Of a stretch of 64,000 bases of DNA, positions 8,126 through 16,805 are shown piece by piece. Position 1 is the stretch's first letter; each line of letters opens with the position of its first letter. The position numbers and the translations under genes are program-made. The notes below the pieces were generated by a model that was not told the DNA's origin, searched no databases, and saw only the letters and a list, made by a program, of their open reading frames with translations. Source of the stretch: CAVSJO01 sp963728445 (lineage in GTDB: Bacteria; Gemmatimonadota; Gemmatimonadetes; Longimicrobiales; RSA9); NCBI GenBank assembly GCA_963728445.1, contig CAVSJO010000006.1, positions 124,001 through 188,000 of the forward strand. Direction: 5' to 3'.

Positions 8126-9589
8126 ATGTCCACGAAAGTCCACATGGAAGCCCTCTCCCCGACCATGGAGGAGGGGCAGATCGTCTCCTGGCTCAAGGCG
8201 GAGGGCGACGAGGTCTCGGAAGGCGACATCCTGGCCGAGATCGAGACGGACAAGGCCACGATGGAGCTCGTCGCACGGGGCTCGGGCGTGCTGCGCAAGC
8301 ACTTCCTGGGCGAGGGCTCGACGGCGCCCGTAGGAGCGGTGATCGGCGTCATCGCGGGTCCCGACGAGGACATCGCGGACGTGGAGGCGGAGGCCGCATC
8401 CGGCGGCGGTCCCGCGGAGGCCGGCGCGGAAGCATCGGCCACGGCGGGTGGCGAGGCCGGCGAGGCGGCGGGTGGGGCCGCGGGCGCGGCGGCGGCCGCC
8501 GCGGCCGAGGGCGTGGCCGGCGGCCAGGGCCCCACGGAGAAGAGCCAGGCCGCCGAGGGCGCCGTGGCCGCTTCGGAGGCGCCCGGCAGGCCCGCCACAC
8601 CGCGCCCGTCCGCGGCGCCGGCTTCCGGTGCGGACGCGGGTGAAGGTGCGGACGCGGGTGGAAATGGCGCCGGCGGACGCCTGAAGGTGTCTCCGCTGGC
8701 GCGCCGCCTGGCGGCGGAGAACGACCTCGATCTCGGGTCCGTGGCAGGGTCGGGTCCGGGTGGCCGGATCGTGAAGCGGGACATCGAGGCCGCGCTGGAG
8801 GGCGGTGCCACGGCGGCGGCCGCGGCGCCTGCGGCCGCCGCACCGTCCGGCGCGTCCACCGCGGCGGCCGCCGTGCCCGGCCGGCCGACGCCGCAGGCGG
8901 AGGAGGTCGTCGAGGTGCCGGTCTCCCAGATGCGGAAGACCATCGCGAAGCGGCTGAGCACGTCCCTCGGCCCCGTCCCGACCTTCTATCTCACGATCGA
9001 AGCGGACATGCAGGAGATGACGGCGATGCGGAAGCGCCTGAACGAGCGGCTGGAGCCGCAGGGCGTGAAGGTCTCCGTCAACGACCTGGTGATCAAGGCG
9101 GTGGCGGCCGCACTGCGCCGGCATCCGGAAGTGAACGCGGCGTGGGGCGAGAGCGTGATCCGTCGTTACGGCCGGGTGCACATCGGCGTCGCCGTCGCGG
9201 TCGAGGAGGGTCTGATCACGCCGGTGGTGCGGGACGCGGACGCGAAGGGCGTGGCGGAGATCGGACAGGAGGTCCGTGAGCTGGCCGGTCGGGCGCGGGA
9301 GAAGAAGCTGCAGCCGGACGAGTACACGGGTGCCACGTTCTCCATCTCGAACCTGGGGATGTTCGGCATCGACGAGTTCACGGCCATCATCAACCCGCCG
9401 GAGGCGGCGATCCTGGCGGTGGGCCGCGTGGAGGAGAAGCCGGTCGTGATGGATGGAGAGGTGGTGGTGCGGCCGCGCATGCGCCTGACGATGAGCTGCG
9501 ACCACCGGGTCGTCGACGGCGCGACGGGTGCGCGGTTCCTCCAGACGCTGAAGGAATTCCTGGAAGAGCCGATGATGATGCTGGCCTGA
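8126..9589 (+). CDS. pdhC: Dihydrolipoamide acetyltransferase (E2) of pyruvate dehydrogenase
   Basis: A 487-aa E2 with one N-terminal lipoyl domain (residues 1-80, lipoyl-lysine K43 in ETDKATM). A very long Ala/Gly/Glu linker (about 85-185) leads to the peripheral-subunit-binding domain (about 188-224, VSPLARRLAAENDLDL). A second Ala-rich linker precedes the catalytic domain, where the active-site H460 and D464 lie in DHRVVDG. It builds the complex core and moves acetyl groups to CoA. The two low-complexity linkers are swinging arms. It follows pdhB by 48 bases. Confidence 0.95.
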   Translation: MSTKVHMEALSPTMEEGQIVSWLKAEGDEVSEGDILAEIETDKATMELVARGSGVLRKHFLGEGSTAPVGAVIGVIAGPDEDIADVEAEAASGGGPAEAGAEASATAGGEAGEAAGGAAGAAAAAAAEGVAGGQGPTEKSQAAEGAVAASEAPGRPATPRPSAAPASGADAGEGADAGGNGAGGRLKVSPLARRLAAENDLDLGSVAGSGPGGRIVKRDIEAALEGGATAAAAAPAAAAPSGASTAAAAVPGRPTPQAEEVVEVPVSQMRKTIAKRLSTSLGPVPTFYLTIEADMQEMTAMRKRLNERLEPQGVKVSVNDLVIKAVAAALRRHPEVNAAWGESVIRRYGRVHIGVAVAVEEGLITPVVRDADAKGVAEIGQEVRELAGRAREKKLQPDEYTGATFSISNLGMFGIDEFTAIINPPEAAILAVGRVEEKPVVMDGEVVVRPRMRLTMSCDHRVVDGATGARFLQTLKEFLEEPMMMLA

Positions 9590-9626
9590 GGGGCCGGCAC
9601 GAGCGAGAACCGACGAAGAGGACAAC

Positions 9627-11063
9627 GTGGCGGGCGATACATACGACGTGATCGTGATCGGGTCGGGCCCCGGCGGATACGTGGCCGCGATCCGTGCGGC
9701 CCAGCTGGGGCTGAAGGTGGCCTGCGTGGAGGCCCAGAAGCTGGGCGGCGTGTGCAACAACTGGGGGTGCATCCCGACCAAGGCGATGCTGGAGAGCGCC
9801 AACTACGCCCGGCACGTGGGCGAGCTGGACGACTTCGGCATCACCGTCGGCGACGTGAAGCTGGACGTGACGCGCGCCGCGAAGCGGGCCGGGGACGTCG
9901 CCGACAAGGGTGCGAAGGGCACGGGCTACCTCTTCAAGAAGAACAGGATCGACCACATCCAGGGGTGGGGCCGACTGGCGGGGAAGGGCGCGGTCGAGGT
10001 GGATCCGGGCACGAACGCCGGCCACGGTCTGGAGGCCCCGGACAAGGGCGGGAAGAAGCAGACGATCCACGGGAAGAACATCATCATCGCGACGGGGTCC
10101 CGGCCGAAGTCGCTGCCGATGCTGAAGATCGACGGAGACCGGGTGTGGAGCTCGGATCAGGCGGTCTTTCCGCAGGATCTGCCGAAGAGCATCGGCATCA
10201 TCGGCGCCGGCGCCATCGGGATGGAGTTCGCGGACGTGTACGCTGCGTTCGGGACGAAGGTCACGCTGATCGAGGCGCTCGACCGCATCCTCCCGCTGGA
10301 GGACCCGGACGCCTCGAAGACGCTGGCACGCGTGTACAGGAAGCGCGGCATCGACGTGCTGGAGGGAGCCCGTCTCGAGAAGGCCGACGTCGGCAAGAAG
10401 AGCGTGAAGCTGAGCGTGAAGGCGAAGGACGGGAAGACGCAGGAGATCGAAGTGGAGCGTGTGCTGGTCGCCGTGGGGCGGGCCCCGATCATCGACGACA
10501 TCGGTCTCGACAAGGCGGGCGTGAAGACGGAGAACGGCTTCATCCCGAGCGACGCGATGATGCGCACGAACGTCGAGGGGGTGTACGCCATCGGCGACGT
10601 CACGAAGCCGCCGCTCCTCGCCCACAAGGCGTCGCACGAGGGCATCGTGGCCGCGGAGGCGATCGCGGGGGTCGCGGAGCACGGCGTCGACTACGGCAAC
10701 ATCCCGGCGGTCACGTACTGTCATCCGGAGGTCGCGTCCGTCGGCATGACGGAGGAGAAGGCGAAGGAGGCGGGGTACGAAGTGACGGTCGGCACGTTTC
10801 CCTTCAGCGCCAACGGGCGGGCGCGTACCGCCGGCGAGACGGAGGGCTTCGTGAAGGTGGTGCGGGACGCGAAGTACAGCGAGCTCCTGGGCGCCCACAT
10901 CGTGGGCCCGCACGCCAGCGAGATGATCGCCGAGTTCGTGGTCGGCCGTCAGCTCGAGACGACCGTGGAGGAGATGGAGACGGCGATCCATCCGCATCCG
11001 ACGCTCTCGGAGGCGATCGGGGAGGCGGCGCTGGCCTCGCTCGGACGCGTCATCCACATGTGA
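9627..11063 (+). CDS. lpdA: Dihydrolipoamide dehydrogenase (E3)
   Basis: A 478-aa FAD flavoprotein that reoxidises dihydrolipoyl groups of E2 with NAD. The FAD loop is GSGPGGYVAA. The redox disulphide is C43/C48 (GVCNNWGCIPTK), the NAD loop is GAGAIGMEF, and the C-terminal catalytic histidine segment is HPHPTLSEA. The start is GTG at 9627 behind GAAGAGGA. A basic insert (about residues 120-150, EAPDKGGKKQTIHG) sits within the FAD domain and is longer than in E. coli Lpd. It closes the lipA-pdhABC-lpd run and is followed by a hairpin terminator. Confidence 0.95.
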   Translation: MAGDTYDVIVIGSGPGGYVAAIRAAQLGLKVACVEAQKLGGVCNNWGCIPTKAMLESANYARHVGELDDFGITVGDVKLDVTRAAKRAGDVADKGAKGTGYLFKKNRIDHIQGWGRLAGKGAVEVDPGTNAGHGLEAPDKGGKKQTIHGKNIIIATGSRPKSLPMLKIDGDRVWSSDQAVFPQDLPKSIGIIGAGAIGMEFADVYAAFGTKVTLIEALDRILPLEDPDASKTLARVYRKRGIDVLEGARLEKADVGKKSVKLSVKAKDGKTQEIEVERVLVAVGRAPIIDDIGLDKAGVKTENGFIPSDAMMRTNVEGVYAIGDVTKPPLLAHKASHEGIVAAEAIAGVAEHGVDYGNIPAVTYCHPEVASVGMTEEKAKEAGYEVTVGTFPFSANGRARTAGETEGFVKVVRDAKYSELLGAHIVGPHASEMIAEFVVGRQLETTVEEMETAIHPHPTLSEAIGEAALASLGRVIHM

Positions 11064-11092
11064 CGCGCCGCGGCACGGACCGTGCTCGATGA

Positions 11093-11124
11093 CGGGGAGA
11101 CCGCGCCATCGCGCGGTCTCCCCG
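11093..11124 (+). terminator. Intrinsic terminator after the pyruvate dehydrogenase genes
   Basis: A perfect 13-bp inverted repeat (11093-11105 with 11112-11124) encloses a 6-nt loop CCATCG. It starts 30 bases after the lpdA stop and precedes the next gene's ribosome site. There is no long T run, as is common in very GC-rich genomes. Confidence 0.75.
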
Positions 11125-11148
11125 ATTCGACAGAGTGGAGGATCCAGA

Positions 11149-11703
11149 ATGAAGACGATCATCAAAGCGCTCAGCGCGGCGGTTCTGCTGAGCCCGGTAC
11201 TCGCCGCGTGCGGGGATTCGACCGGCCCGACCGTAGCCCGGGCGGACGTGGAGGGCGTCTACACGCTCTCGACGCTCAACTTCGACCCGTCGGGCTCGTT
11301 GCCGCAGGTCGACATCCGCGCCCGCATGATCAGCCAGGGCGTGACGCCCGGGCTGAATCTCGCCAGCGACAACAGCGCGCAGCTCTACTTCCGGGATCCG
11401 AGCACCGGGAGCTTCATCACGGTGAACGGGACGTACTCGACCACCGCGGACGGCGCCCGCATCGTCTGGAACAAGGACAGCAGCTACACGCTCTTCCTGG
11501 TCCCGCGTACGCTCACGCTGAAGTACACGCCGGCGGACTCGTCGGCGTCGGGAGAGAAGACGCTGTCGTTCAGCGGGGCGGTCCAGGAGGTGAGCCGCGA
11601 CCGGCTGATACAGCTCGTTCCCGAATTCCAGGACGAACAGCTCTTCGATCCGGTGCCCGGCACGCTGACCATGACGTTCACCGGGACTTCGACCGTCCAG
11701 TAG
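11149..11703 (+). CDS. Lipoprotein with DSTGP N-terminus
   Basis: A 184-aa lipoprotein. The start at ATG 11149 lies 6 bases after GTGGAGG. The signal peptide (IIKALSAAVLLSPVLA) ends in a canonical lipobox LAAC, and the mature protein starts CGDSTGP. The same C-x-DSTGP beginning is seen in the lipoprotein at 32081. The rest is predicted beta-rich (VYTLSTLNFDPSG, YTLFLVPRTLTLKYTP, LTMTFTGTSTVQ) with no motif I recognise. It converges on selD with only 10 bases between the stop codons. Confidence 0.7.
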   Translation: MKTIIKALSAAVLLSPVLAACGDSTGPTVARADVEGVYTLSTLNFDPSGSLPQVDIRARMISQGVTPGLNLASDNSAQLYFRDPSTGSFITVNGTYSTTADGARIVWNKDSSYTLFLVPRTLTLKYTPADSSASGEKTLSFSGAVQEVSRDRLIQLVPEFQDEQLFDPVPGTLTMTFTGTSTVQ

Positions 11704-11713
11704 TCGTCGACCT

Positions 11714-12787
11714 TCAGGGCCCGATCCGGACGTGTCCGGCGGGCCCGGCGACGACCTCCCCGATGTCCGCCGCGGCGGGCGTCCGGGCGCGGCGCAGTGC
11801 GGCGAGGAGCACGTCCCGGTCGGCGGGATCCACGGCGATCAGCAGTCCGCCCGAGGTCTGCGCGTCGAACAGGACGACGCGCAGGTCCTCGGGGACGCCC
11901 TCCTCGAACTCGGCGGAGCCGGCCAGGTCGTCCCGATTCCGGCGCGTGCCGCCGGCCAGATGCCCGGCCTGCGCGAGCTCCCGGGCGTGAGGCAGGAGCG
12001 GCACGGCGCCGGCGCGCACGCGTCCGGCGACGCGGCTCTGCACCAGCAGCTGGTGGAGGTGTCCGAGCAGGCCGTAGCCGCTCACGTCCGTTGCGGCGTG
12101 GGTGCGGACCTGGCCCATCGCGTCCGCTGCTCCGCGATTCAGCGTGGTCATGGACGACACTGCGGCCGCCGTCGCGTCGGGCGGGGCCGATCCCCCCTTC
12201 AGCGCGGTCGAGACCAGCCCCGTGCCGAGCGGCTTCGTCAGGACGAGCCTGTCACCTGCCCGGGCCCCGCCGTTCGTCACGATGCGATCCGGGTGCACCT
12301 CCCCGATGGCGCACAGTCCGAACAGCGGCTCCGCAGCATCGATGGAGTGGCCCCCGAGGATCGCGATGCCCGCCTCCGCCGCGACGGTCCCGCCGCCCCG
12401 CACGATCTCCTCGAGCAGCCCCGCTGCCAGGTGCCTGCGCGGGAAGCCGAGCAGATTCAGGGCGAACATCGGCCGCGCGCCCTTCGCGTAAAGGTCCGAC
12501 AGGGCATTGGCCGCGGCGATGCGGCCGAAGTCGAACGGATCGTCGACGATGGGCGTGAAGAAGTCGGCCGTGGCGACGAGGGCGCGCTCCGCGCTCAGGC
12601 GGTAGACGGCCGCGTCGTCGCCCGACGACGCATCGACGAGGACGTTGGGGTCCTCGAAGGGTACCAGGTGACGCAGGACCTGCGTCAGCTCGGACTGCCC
12701 GAGCTTACACGCTCAGCCCGCTCCGTGGGAGAGCTGGGTCAGCCGGATGCGTGGACGCCGATCCCGGGGTGTCTCGTCTTGTCTCAT
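11714..12787 (-). CDS. selD: Selenide, water dikinase with in-frame UGA (selenocysteine)
   Basis: SelD makes selenophosphate from selenide and ATP, the selenium donor for Sec-tRNA. Reading the minus strand from ATG 12787 gives MRQDETPRDR..IRLTQLSHGAG, then TGA (12713-12715), then ACKLGQSEL and an unbroken frame to 11714, 357 residues in all. The match to E. coli SelD (IRLTQYSHGAGCGCK) runs through the UGA, which falls exactly on the essential Cys17; the catalytic lysine (K28 here) is kept. Downstream family blocks ATADFFTPIVDDPFDFGRIA and NALSDLYAKGARP are intact. A hairpin follows the UGA. This is best read as Sec at residue 25, not a nonsense mutation. An ordinary gene caller would start at an internal Met (12469) and lose the active site. 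Confidence 0.9.
11717..11746. terminator. Shared terminator hairpin overlapping the selD 3' end
   Basis: GGGCCCG (11717-11723) pairs with CGGGCCC (11740-11746). An inner 5-bp stem CCGGA/TCCGG (11726-11730 with 11735-11739) caps it with loop CGTG, leaving a 2-nt bulge. It lies between the stop codon of the plus-strand lipoprotein gene and the last codons of selD on the minus strand. It could end the lipoprotein transcript; for selD it would lie within the coding end, so its role there is less certain. Confidence 0.5.
12687..12705 (-). promoter_or_regulatory. Candidate bacterial SECIS element in selD
   Basis: On the minus strand, 7 bases after the UGA at 12713-12715, AGCTCGG and CCGAGCT form a perfect 7-bp stem around the 5-nt loop GCAGT. 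A bacterial SECIS is a small hairpin just downstream of the UGA, with a G near the start of its apical loop, bound by SelB. Size, position and the loop G agree; the loop begins 15 bases after the UGA, at the near edge of the usual range. Confidence 0.6.
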
Positions 12788-13014
12788 GGCGGGAATGCTA
12801 GGCCGCGGGGTGGGCCGCGCGCCACCCCGGCGTCCGTTGCACCGCCGTCCTCGCGGGGAATACCTTGGAAGGGAGAGCCGATTGCCGAAGGAGAGCGCCG
12901 TAGCAGGATGAACTCGTCGTCGACAGGGAACCGCCGCCCCGGACCGGGGCACCGCCGCCGCCTGCCGCGGGGTGCAGACGCGTGTCCGCGACCGTCGCGC
13001 CGGGAGGATCGCCG

Positions 13015-13848
13015 GTGACGTCTCCAGCGCTCTCGCCGCGGTCGCGCTTCGGCGCGCTCGTCCGGTTGCCGGACCGGGAGGTGCCACTGGCCGAGGCCGC
13101 GCTCTGGATCGCGGCCGAGGAGTATCCGCAGCTGACGCCGCTCGCCTATCTCCGGCGGCTCGACCTGCTGGCGGAGCGGGTGCGGGACCGGTTGAACGAG
13201 GAGACGGCCCCGCTCCTCGTCCTCCAGGAGATGAACGCGGTGCTGTACGAGCAGGAGGGCTTCCGCGGCAACGTCGAGGCGTACTACGATCCCCGCAACT
13301 CCTACCTCAACGACGTCCTGGATCGGCGACTCGGCATCCCCATCACGCTGAGCATCGTCTATCTCGAAGTCGGCTGGCGGCTGGGCCTGCCGCTGACGGG
13401 GGTGCAGTTCCCCGGCCACTTCCTCGTCCGCTTCGAGGGCGAGGCGATGCGCGTGACGGTGGACCCGTTCCAGAGGGGCCGACTTCGGTTCGACGACGAC
13501 CTGCAGCCGCTGCTGGACCGGCTCTACGGCGGTATGGTCCGGATGCGGGACGACTTCCTGCGGGAGGCATCGCGGAAGGCGATGCTCGTGCGCCTGCTGA
13601 TGAACCTGAAGAGCGTCCACGTCAACACCCGGGACGACGTCCGTGCCCTCGCCGCCGTCGACCGCATCCTGATGATCCGGCCGGGCGCGGCCGACGAGAT
13701 CCGCGACCGCGGAATGCTGCTGGCGCGCTCCGGCCGTGTCGACGAGGCCATCGCGGAGCTGGAGCAGTACCTGGAATCGGCCGCCGACGCCGGCGACCGC
13801 ACCCGCGTCCGGATGCTCATCGATCAGCTCCGGGAGGACGGGCCGTGA
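13015..13848 (+). CDS. SirB1 family protein (transglutaminase-like core with TPR)
   Basis: A 277-aa protein of the SirB1/Transglut_core2 family. The family signature is clear: GFRGNVEAYYDPRNSYLNDV, RRLGIPITLSIVYLEV and GVQFPGHFLVRFEG. A tetratricopeptide-like tail follows (LAAVDRILMIRPGAADEIRDRG, SGRVDEAIAELEQYL). No catalytic cysteine is seen at the transglutaminase position, as is usual in this family; the molecular function is unknown. I chose GTG 13015 because GGGAGG at 13002-13007 sits 7 bases upstream; GTG 12982 in the same frame has no ribosome site. The stop overlaps the next start (GTGA). Confidence 0.85.
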   Translation: MTSPALSPRSRFGALVRLPDREVPLAEAALWIAAEEYPQLTPLAYLRRLDLLAERVRDRLNEETAPLLVLQEMNAVLYEQEGFRGNVEAYYDPRNSYLNDVLDRRLGIPITLSIVYLEVGWRLGLPLTGVQFPGHFLVRFEGEAMRVTVDPFQRGRLRFDDDLQPLLDRLYGGMVRMRDDFLREASRKAMLVRLLMNLKSVHVNTRDDVRALAAVDRILMIRPGAADEIRDRGMLLARSGRVDEAIAELEQYLESAADAGDRTRVRMLIDQLREDGP

Positions 13849-14852
13849 ACGCGCCCGACGAGGAATACCGGACCGCCCGCGAAGCCGCGGTCGTCATCGA
13901 TCGTTCGGACCTGGGCGTGCTGCGGCTGCACGGGCGCGACCCGCTGCGCATGGTGCAGGGCCTCATCAGCAACGACCTCGCCGGAGCGCCGGACGACCGT
14001 GCCGTGTACGCCACGGTGCTGACCCCGAAGGGCAGGATCATCGCGGACGTGCGCGCGCTCCGCCGCGCAGGGGACGTCTGGCTGCTGTGCGAGGCTGCCG
14101 CGCTGCAGTCCCTGAAAGACCACCTCGCCCGGTCGATCCCGCCGCTCTTCGCCCGCGTCGACGATCGGACGGGGGCGTGGGGCATCCTCGGCGTCTTCGG
14201 CCCGCACGCCGCGCGCGCGACGGCGGCCGCCCTCGGCCGGCGCCCGGAAGACCTGGCCGGCGTCCCGGAAGAGGGGCTGATCACGGACGGCGACGGCGCG
14301 CTAGCCCTGCGGACCCGCTACGCCGGCGTCGACGGCTACGACGTCGTCGCGGCGGCGGAGCAGATGGAGCGGCTGTGGGACGGGCTGCGGTCCGCGGGGG
14401 CGACCCCGGCGGGACAGGACACACTGGAGACGCTGCGGATCGAAGCCGGTCGTCCCCGCTGGGGGGCGGAGCTGACGGACGAGGTCATCCCCCTCGAGGC
14501 GGGGCTGCGGAGCCGGGCGATCAGCGAGACGAAGGGCTGCTACACGGGCCAGGAGGTGATCGTCCGCATCCTGCACCGCGGACACGTGAACCGGCACCTG
14601 CGCGGTCTTCTGCTGGGCGACCACCCCCCGCCGCCGCGGGGCGCGTCGCTGGTCCGGGCGGGCGAGACGAAGGAGCTCGGGCGGGTGACCAGCGCGTGCG
14701 TCTCGCCCGCGCACGGGCAGACGATCGGGCTCGGCTACGTCCGGCGCGAAGTGGAGCCGCCCGGGGATCTGGTCCTGGAGCCGGACGGCGCCGCCGTGCG
14801 CGTCGTCGCCCTGCCGTTCGACGGCGCGCCGGGGGCGAATGGCGCGGCCTGA
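13845..14852 (+). CDS. YgfZ/GcvT-like folate-binding protein
   Basis: A 335-aa member of the YgfZ branch of the GcvT family. The diagnostic motif KGCYTGQE is present, with Cys at residue 232. YgfZ proteins bind tetrahydrofolate and help make or repair iron-sulphur enzymes. The N-terminal half has the family blocks DLGVLRLHGRDPLRMVQGLISND and YATVLTPKGRIIADV. It starts at GTG 13845, overlapping the SirB1 stop by 4 bases, behind GGGAGGA, and its end overlaps the Nramp-like gene by 14 bases. A link to Fe-S assembly fits the Nfu-type and lipA genes elsewhere in the window. Confidence 0.88.
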   Translation: MNAPDEEYRTAREAAVVIDRSDLGVLRLHGRDPLRMVQGLISNDLAGAPDDRAVYATVLTPKGRIIADVRALRRAGDVWLLCEAAALQSLKDHLARSIPPLFARVDDRTGAWGILGVFGPHAARATAAALGRRPEDLAGVPEEGLITDGDGALALRTRYAGVDGYDVVAAAEQMERLWDGLRSAGATPAGQDTLETLRIEAGRPRWGAELTDEVIPLEAGLRSRAISETKGCYTGQEVIVRILHRGHVNRHLRGLLLGDHPPPPRGASLVRAGETKELGRVTSACVSPAHGQTIGLGYVRREVEPPGDLVLEPDGAAVRVVALPFDGAPGANGAA

Positions 14853-16062
14853 AGGGCGGTTCCGGTCGGCGCTGCGCTCGGCCGGCCCCGGCGCCGTCGT
14901 CGCCGCCGCGTTCATCGGGCCGGGGACCGTGACGACCGCCACACTGGCCGGCGCCCACTACGGCTACGCGCTGCTGTGGGCGCTCCTCTTCTCGACCCTC
15001 GCCACCATCGTCCTGCAGGAGATGTCCGCGCGCCTCGGCCTCGTCACCGGGGCGGGACTGGGCGAAGCGGTGCGGCGCCAGTTCCGCGGGGCCGGCCGCG
15101 TGGCGGCCGTTGCCCTCGTCATCTCGGCGATCGCCGTCGGCAACGCAGCGTACGAGACCGGAAACCTGCTCGGCGCCTCCCTCGGGATGGACGCCGTCGC
15201 CGGCGAGGCGACGCGGGTGTGGGCGCTCTGCGCGGCGGCCGTCGCCTTTCTGCTCCTCCTCCTCGGAAGCTACCGGATCGTCGAGCGCGTGCTCGTCGGC
15301 ATGGTGGTTGTCATGTCCGTCGGATTCCTCGTCACCGCAGTCGTCATCGGTCCGCCGATCCTCGATGTGCTCCGCGGCGCGTTCACCCCGCACGCGCCCG
15401 GCGGCCGGGCCGGCTTTCTCGTGGCGGTGGGTCTGATCGGCACGACCGTGGTCCCGTACAACCTGTTCCTGCACGCAGCGGCCGTTTCCGAGAAGTGGTC
15501 GGGCCCGGAGGGGCTGCCGGCAGCGAGAGCGGATCTCGTCGTCTCAATCGCGCTGGGCGGCGTGGTGAGCATGGCAATCGTGGCGACGTCGGCTGCCGCG
15601 GGAGCCGGCGCCGGGATCGAGAACGCTGCCGACATGGCCCGCCAGCTCGAGCCGGTTCTGGGCTCGTGGGCCCGCGTCTTCTTCGCCGCGGGTCTGGCTG
15701 CAGCCGGACTGACATCCGCCATCACGGCGCCGCTGGCCGCGGCGTACGCCACGGCCGGTGCCCTCGGCTGGCGGCGGGATCTGCGCGCGGGCCGGGTTCG
15801 CGCCGTTTGGATGCTCGTTCTCGGGACCGGCGCGCTGTTCGCCGCGACGAACGTGAGGCCCGTGGCTGCAATTCTCTTCGCCCAGGTGGCGAACGGGATC
15901 CTGCTGCCCGGCATCGCCGTCTTCCTGCTCCTGGCGGCGAACGATCGCAAGGCCATGGGTCGCTGGGTCAACGGATGGGTGCTCAACCTGCTCGGCGGAG
16001 TCGTGGTGCTCGTGGCGTCCGGACTGGGTCTGCGCGCGCTGTGGCTGGCCCTCTTCCGGTGA
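14839..16062 (+). CDS. Nramp-related divalent metal transporter with altered site motifs
   Basis: A 407-aa inner-membrane protein with about 11 hydrophobic helices and the overall Nramp fold (GAHYGYALLWALLFSTLATIVLQEM is typical of the second helix). The two metal-site motifs of classical Nramp proteins are changed. The first helix has GPGTVTTAT where DPGN is usual, and the sixth has VPYNLFLHAA where MPHNxxLHS is usual. The hallmark Asp, Asn and Met ligands are therefore absent. Nramp-related proteins lacking the methionine include magnesium transporters, so the substrate here may not be manganese or iron. It overlaps ygfZ by 14 bases and is probably co-translated. Confidence 0.8.
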   Translation: MARPEGRFRSALRSAGPGAVVAAAFIGPGTVTTATLAGAHYGYALLWALLFSTLATIVLQEMSARLGLVTGAGLGEAVRRQFRGAGRVAAVALVISAIAVGNAAYETGNLLGASLGMDAVAGEATRVWALCAAAVAFLLLLLGSYRIVERVLVGMVVVMSVGFLVTAVVIGPPILDVLRGAFTPHAPGGRAGFLVAVGLIGTTVVPYNLFLHAAAVSEKWSGPEGLPAARADLVVSIALGGVVSMAIVATSAAAGAGAGIENAADMARQLEPVLGSWARVFFAAGLAAAGLTSAITAPLAAAYATAGALGWRRDLRAGRVRAVWMLVLGTGALFAATNVRPVAAILFAQVANGILLPGIAVFLLLAANDRKAMGRWVNGWVLNLLGGVVVLVASGLGLRALWLALFR

Positions 16063-16115
16063 CCGGGCGGGCCGCGTTGCGGGGGGCGGAGGGCCCGGTC
16101 ATCTTTCCGGTACCC

Positions 16116-16385
16116 ATGGATCCGGAATACGACGAAGATGCCCTTCGGGAGGCGAGACGCGCCCTCGTCCGGCTTCGGCGCACGGTGGAGAAGTCGCGTC
16201 GGGAGCTGGAGTCGGTCGTCCGCGCGCTCCAGGGCGCCGGGGGCGAGGCCTGCGACGCGGCCGCCCTGGCGGCGAGCTCCGAGAAGATCGGCGAGCTTGG
16301 CGAGGCCGTGGACGAGCAGGCCGCCCGCCTGCGCGACCTGCTCCTGCGGGCCGGCTTGCGCGGGCACACGGGCGAGGCGCAGTGA
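16116..16385 (+). CDS. Small coiled-coil protein
   Basis: An 89-aa, highly charged helical protein with heptad-like patterns (EARRALVRLRRTVEKSRRELESVVRAL and SEKIGELGEAVDEQAARLRDLLL, each split by a short Gly/Ala break), suggesting an antiparallel coiled-coil hairpin. It has no cysteine-based motif and no membrane segment. ATG 16116 lacks a good ribosome site. An in-frame GTG at 16059 would overlap the transporter stop by 4 bases (GTGA), the arrangement used by neighbouring genes, and would add 19 residues. The next gene overlaps its stop by 4 bases. Function unknown. Confidence 0.55.
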   Translation: MDPEYDEDALREARRALVRLRRTVEKSRRELESVVRALQGAGGEACDAAALAASSEKIGELGEAVDEQAARLRDLLLRAGLRGHTGEAQ

Positions 16386-16777
16386 GCGGCGATCCCGTCC
16401 GGGACGAGGTCCACCTCTTCATCTACGGGACGCTGCTGCGCGGCGGCGGTGCGGAGGCGCTGCTGGACGGATGTGCGCGCGTCTCCCGCGGCGTGGTGGG
16501 CGGCACGCTGTACCGGACCCCGGACGGCTACCCGGCCCTGGTGCTCTCGGGCCCGGACGCGGTCCACGGCGAGGTATGGCGCTGTCCGGTCGAGCGGATC
16601 CCGGCGATCGACGCGTACGAGGATGTGGCCGGCGGACTGTTCCGCCGTGTCGGTGTGGAGGTCAACGGACGCGGGTGCTGGACGTACGCTGCGGGTCCGG
16701 CACTGGGCCCCGTGCTCCAGCGATCGGTGCGCCTGAAAGATGGCCGGTGGACTTCGGCCTCCCGGCCGGACGACTAG
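16382..16777 (+). CDS. Gamma-glutamylcyclotransferase-like (GGCT/AIG2) protein
   Basis: A 131-aa protein of the GGCT-like beta-barrel family. The substrate-cavity motif YGTLLRGG is at residues 15-22, and an acidic residue lies in the position of the catalytic glutamate (DAYEDV, followed by LFRRVGVEV). Family members release 5-oxoproline from gamma-glutamyl amines or act on related isopeptides. The start is GTG 16382, overlapping the coiled-coil gene stop by 4 bases. Length is typical. The actual substrate cannot be told from sequence. Confidence 0.8.
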   Translation: MSGDPVRDEVHLFIYGTLLRGGGAEALLDGCARVSRGVVGGTLYRTPDGYPALVLSGPDAVHGEVWRCPVERIPAIDAYEDVAGGLFRRVGVEVNGRGCWTYAAGPALGPVLQRSVRLKDGRWTSASRPDD

Positions 16778-16805
16778 AGGCGATTCCCCCACGAAGGACG
16801 AATTC

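Noticed and set aside
6836..9802. A 988-codon open frame antisense to pdhB, pdhC and neighbours
   Set aside because: In 70% GC DNA the reverse strand of real genes seldom meets stops. The frame is Arg/His/Leu-rich, matches no family and has no ribosome site, while the sense genes are certain.
11714..12469. selD as a truncated gene starting at an internal Met
   Set aside because: The family N-terminus, including the ATP and catalytic region, continues upstream in the same frame through a single UGA at the Cys17 position, so Sec decoding explains it better.
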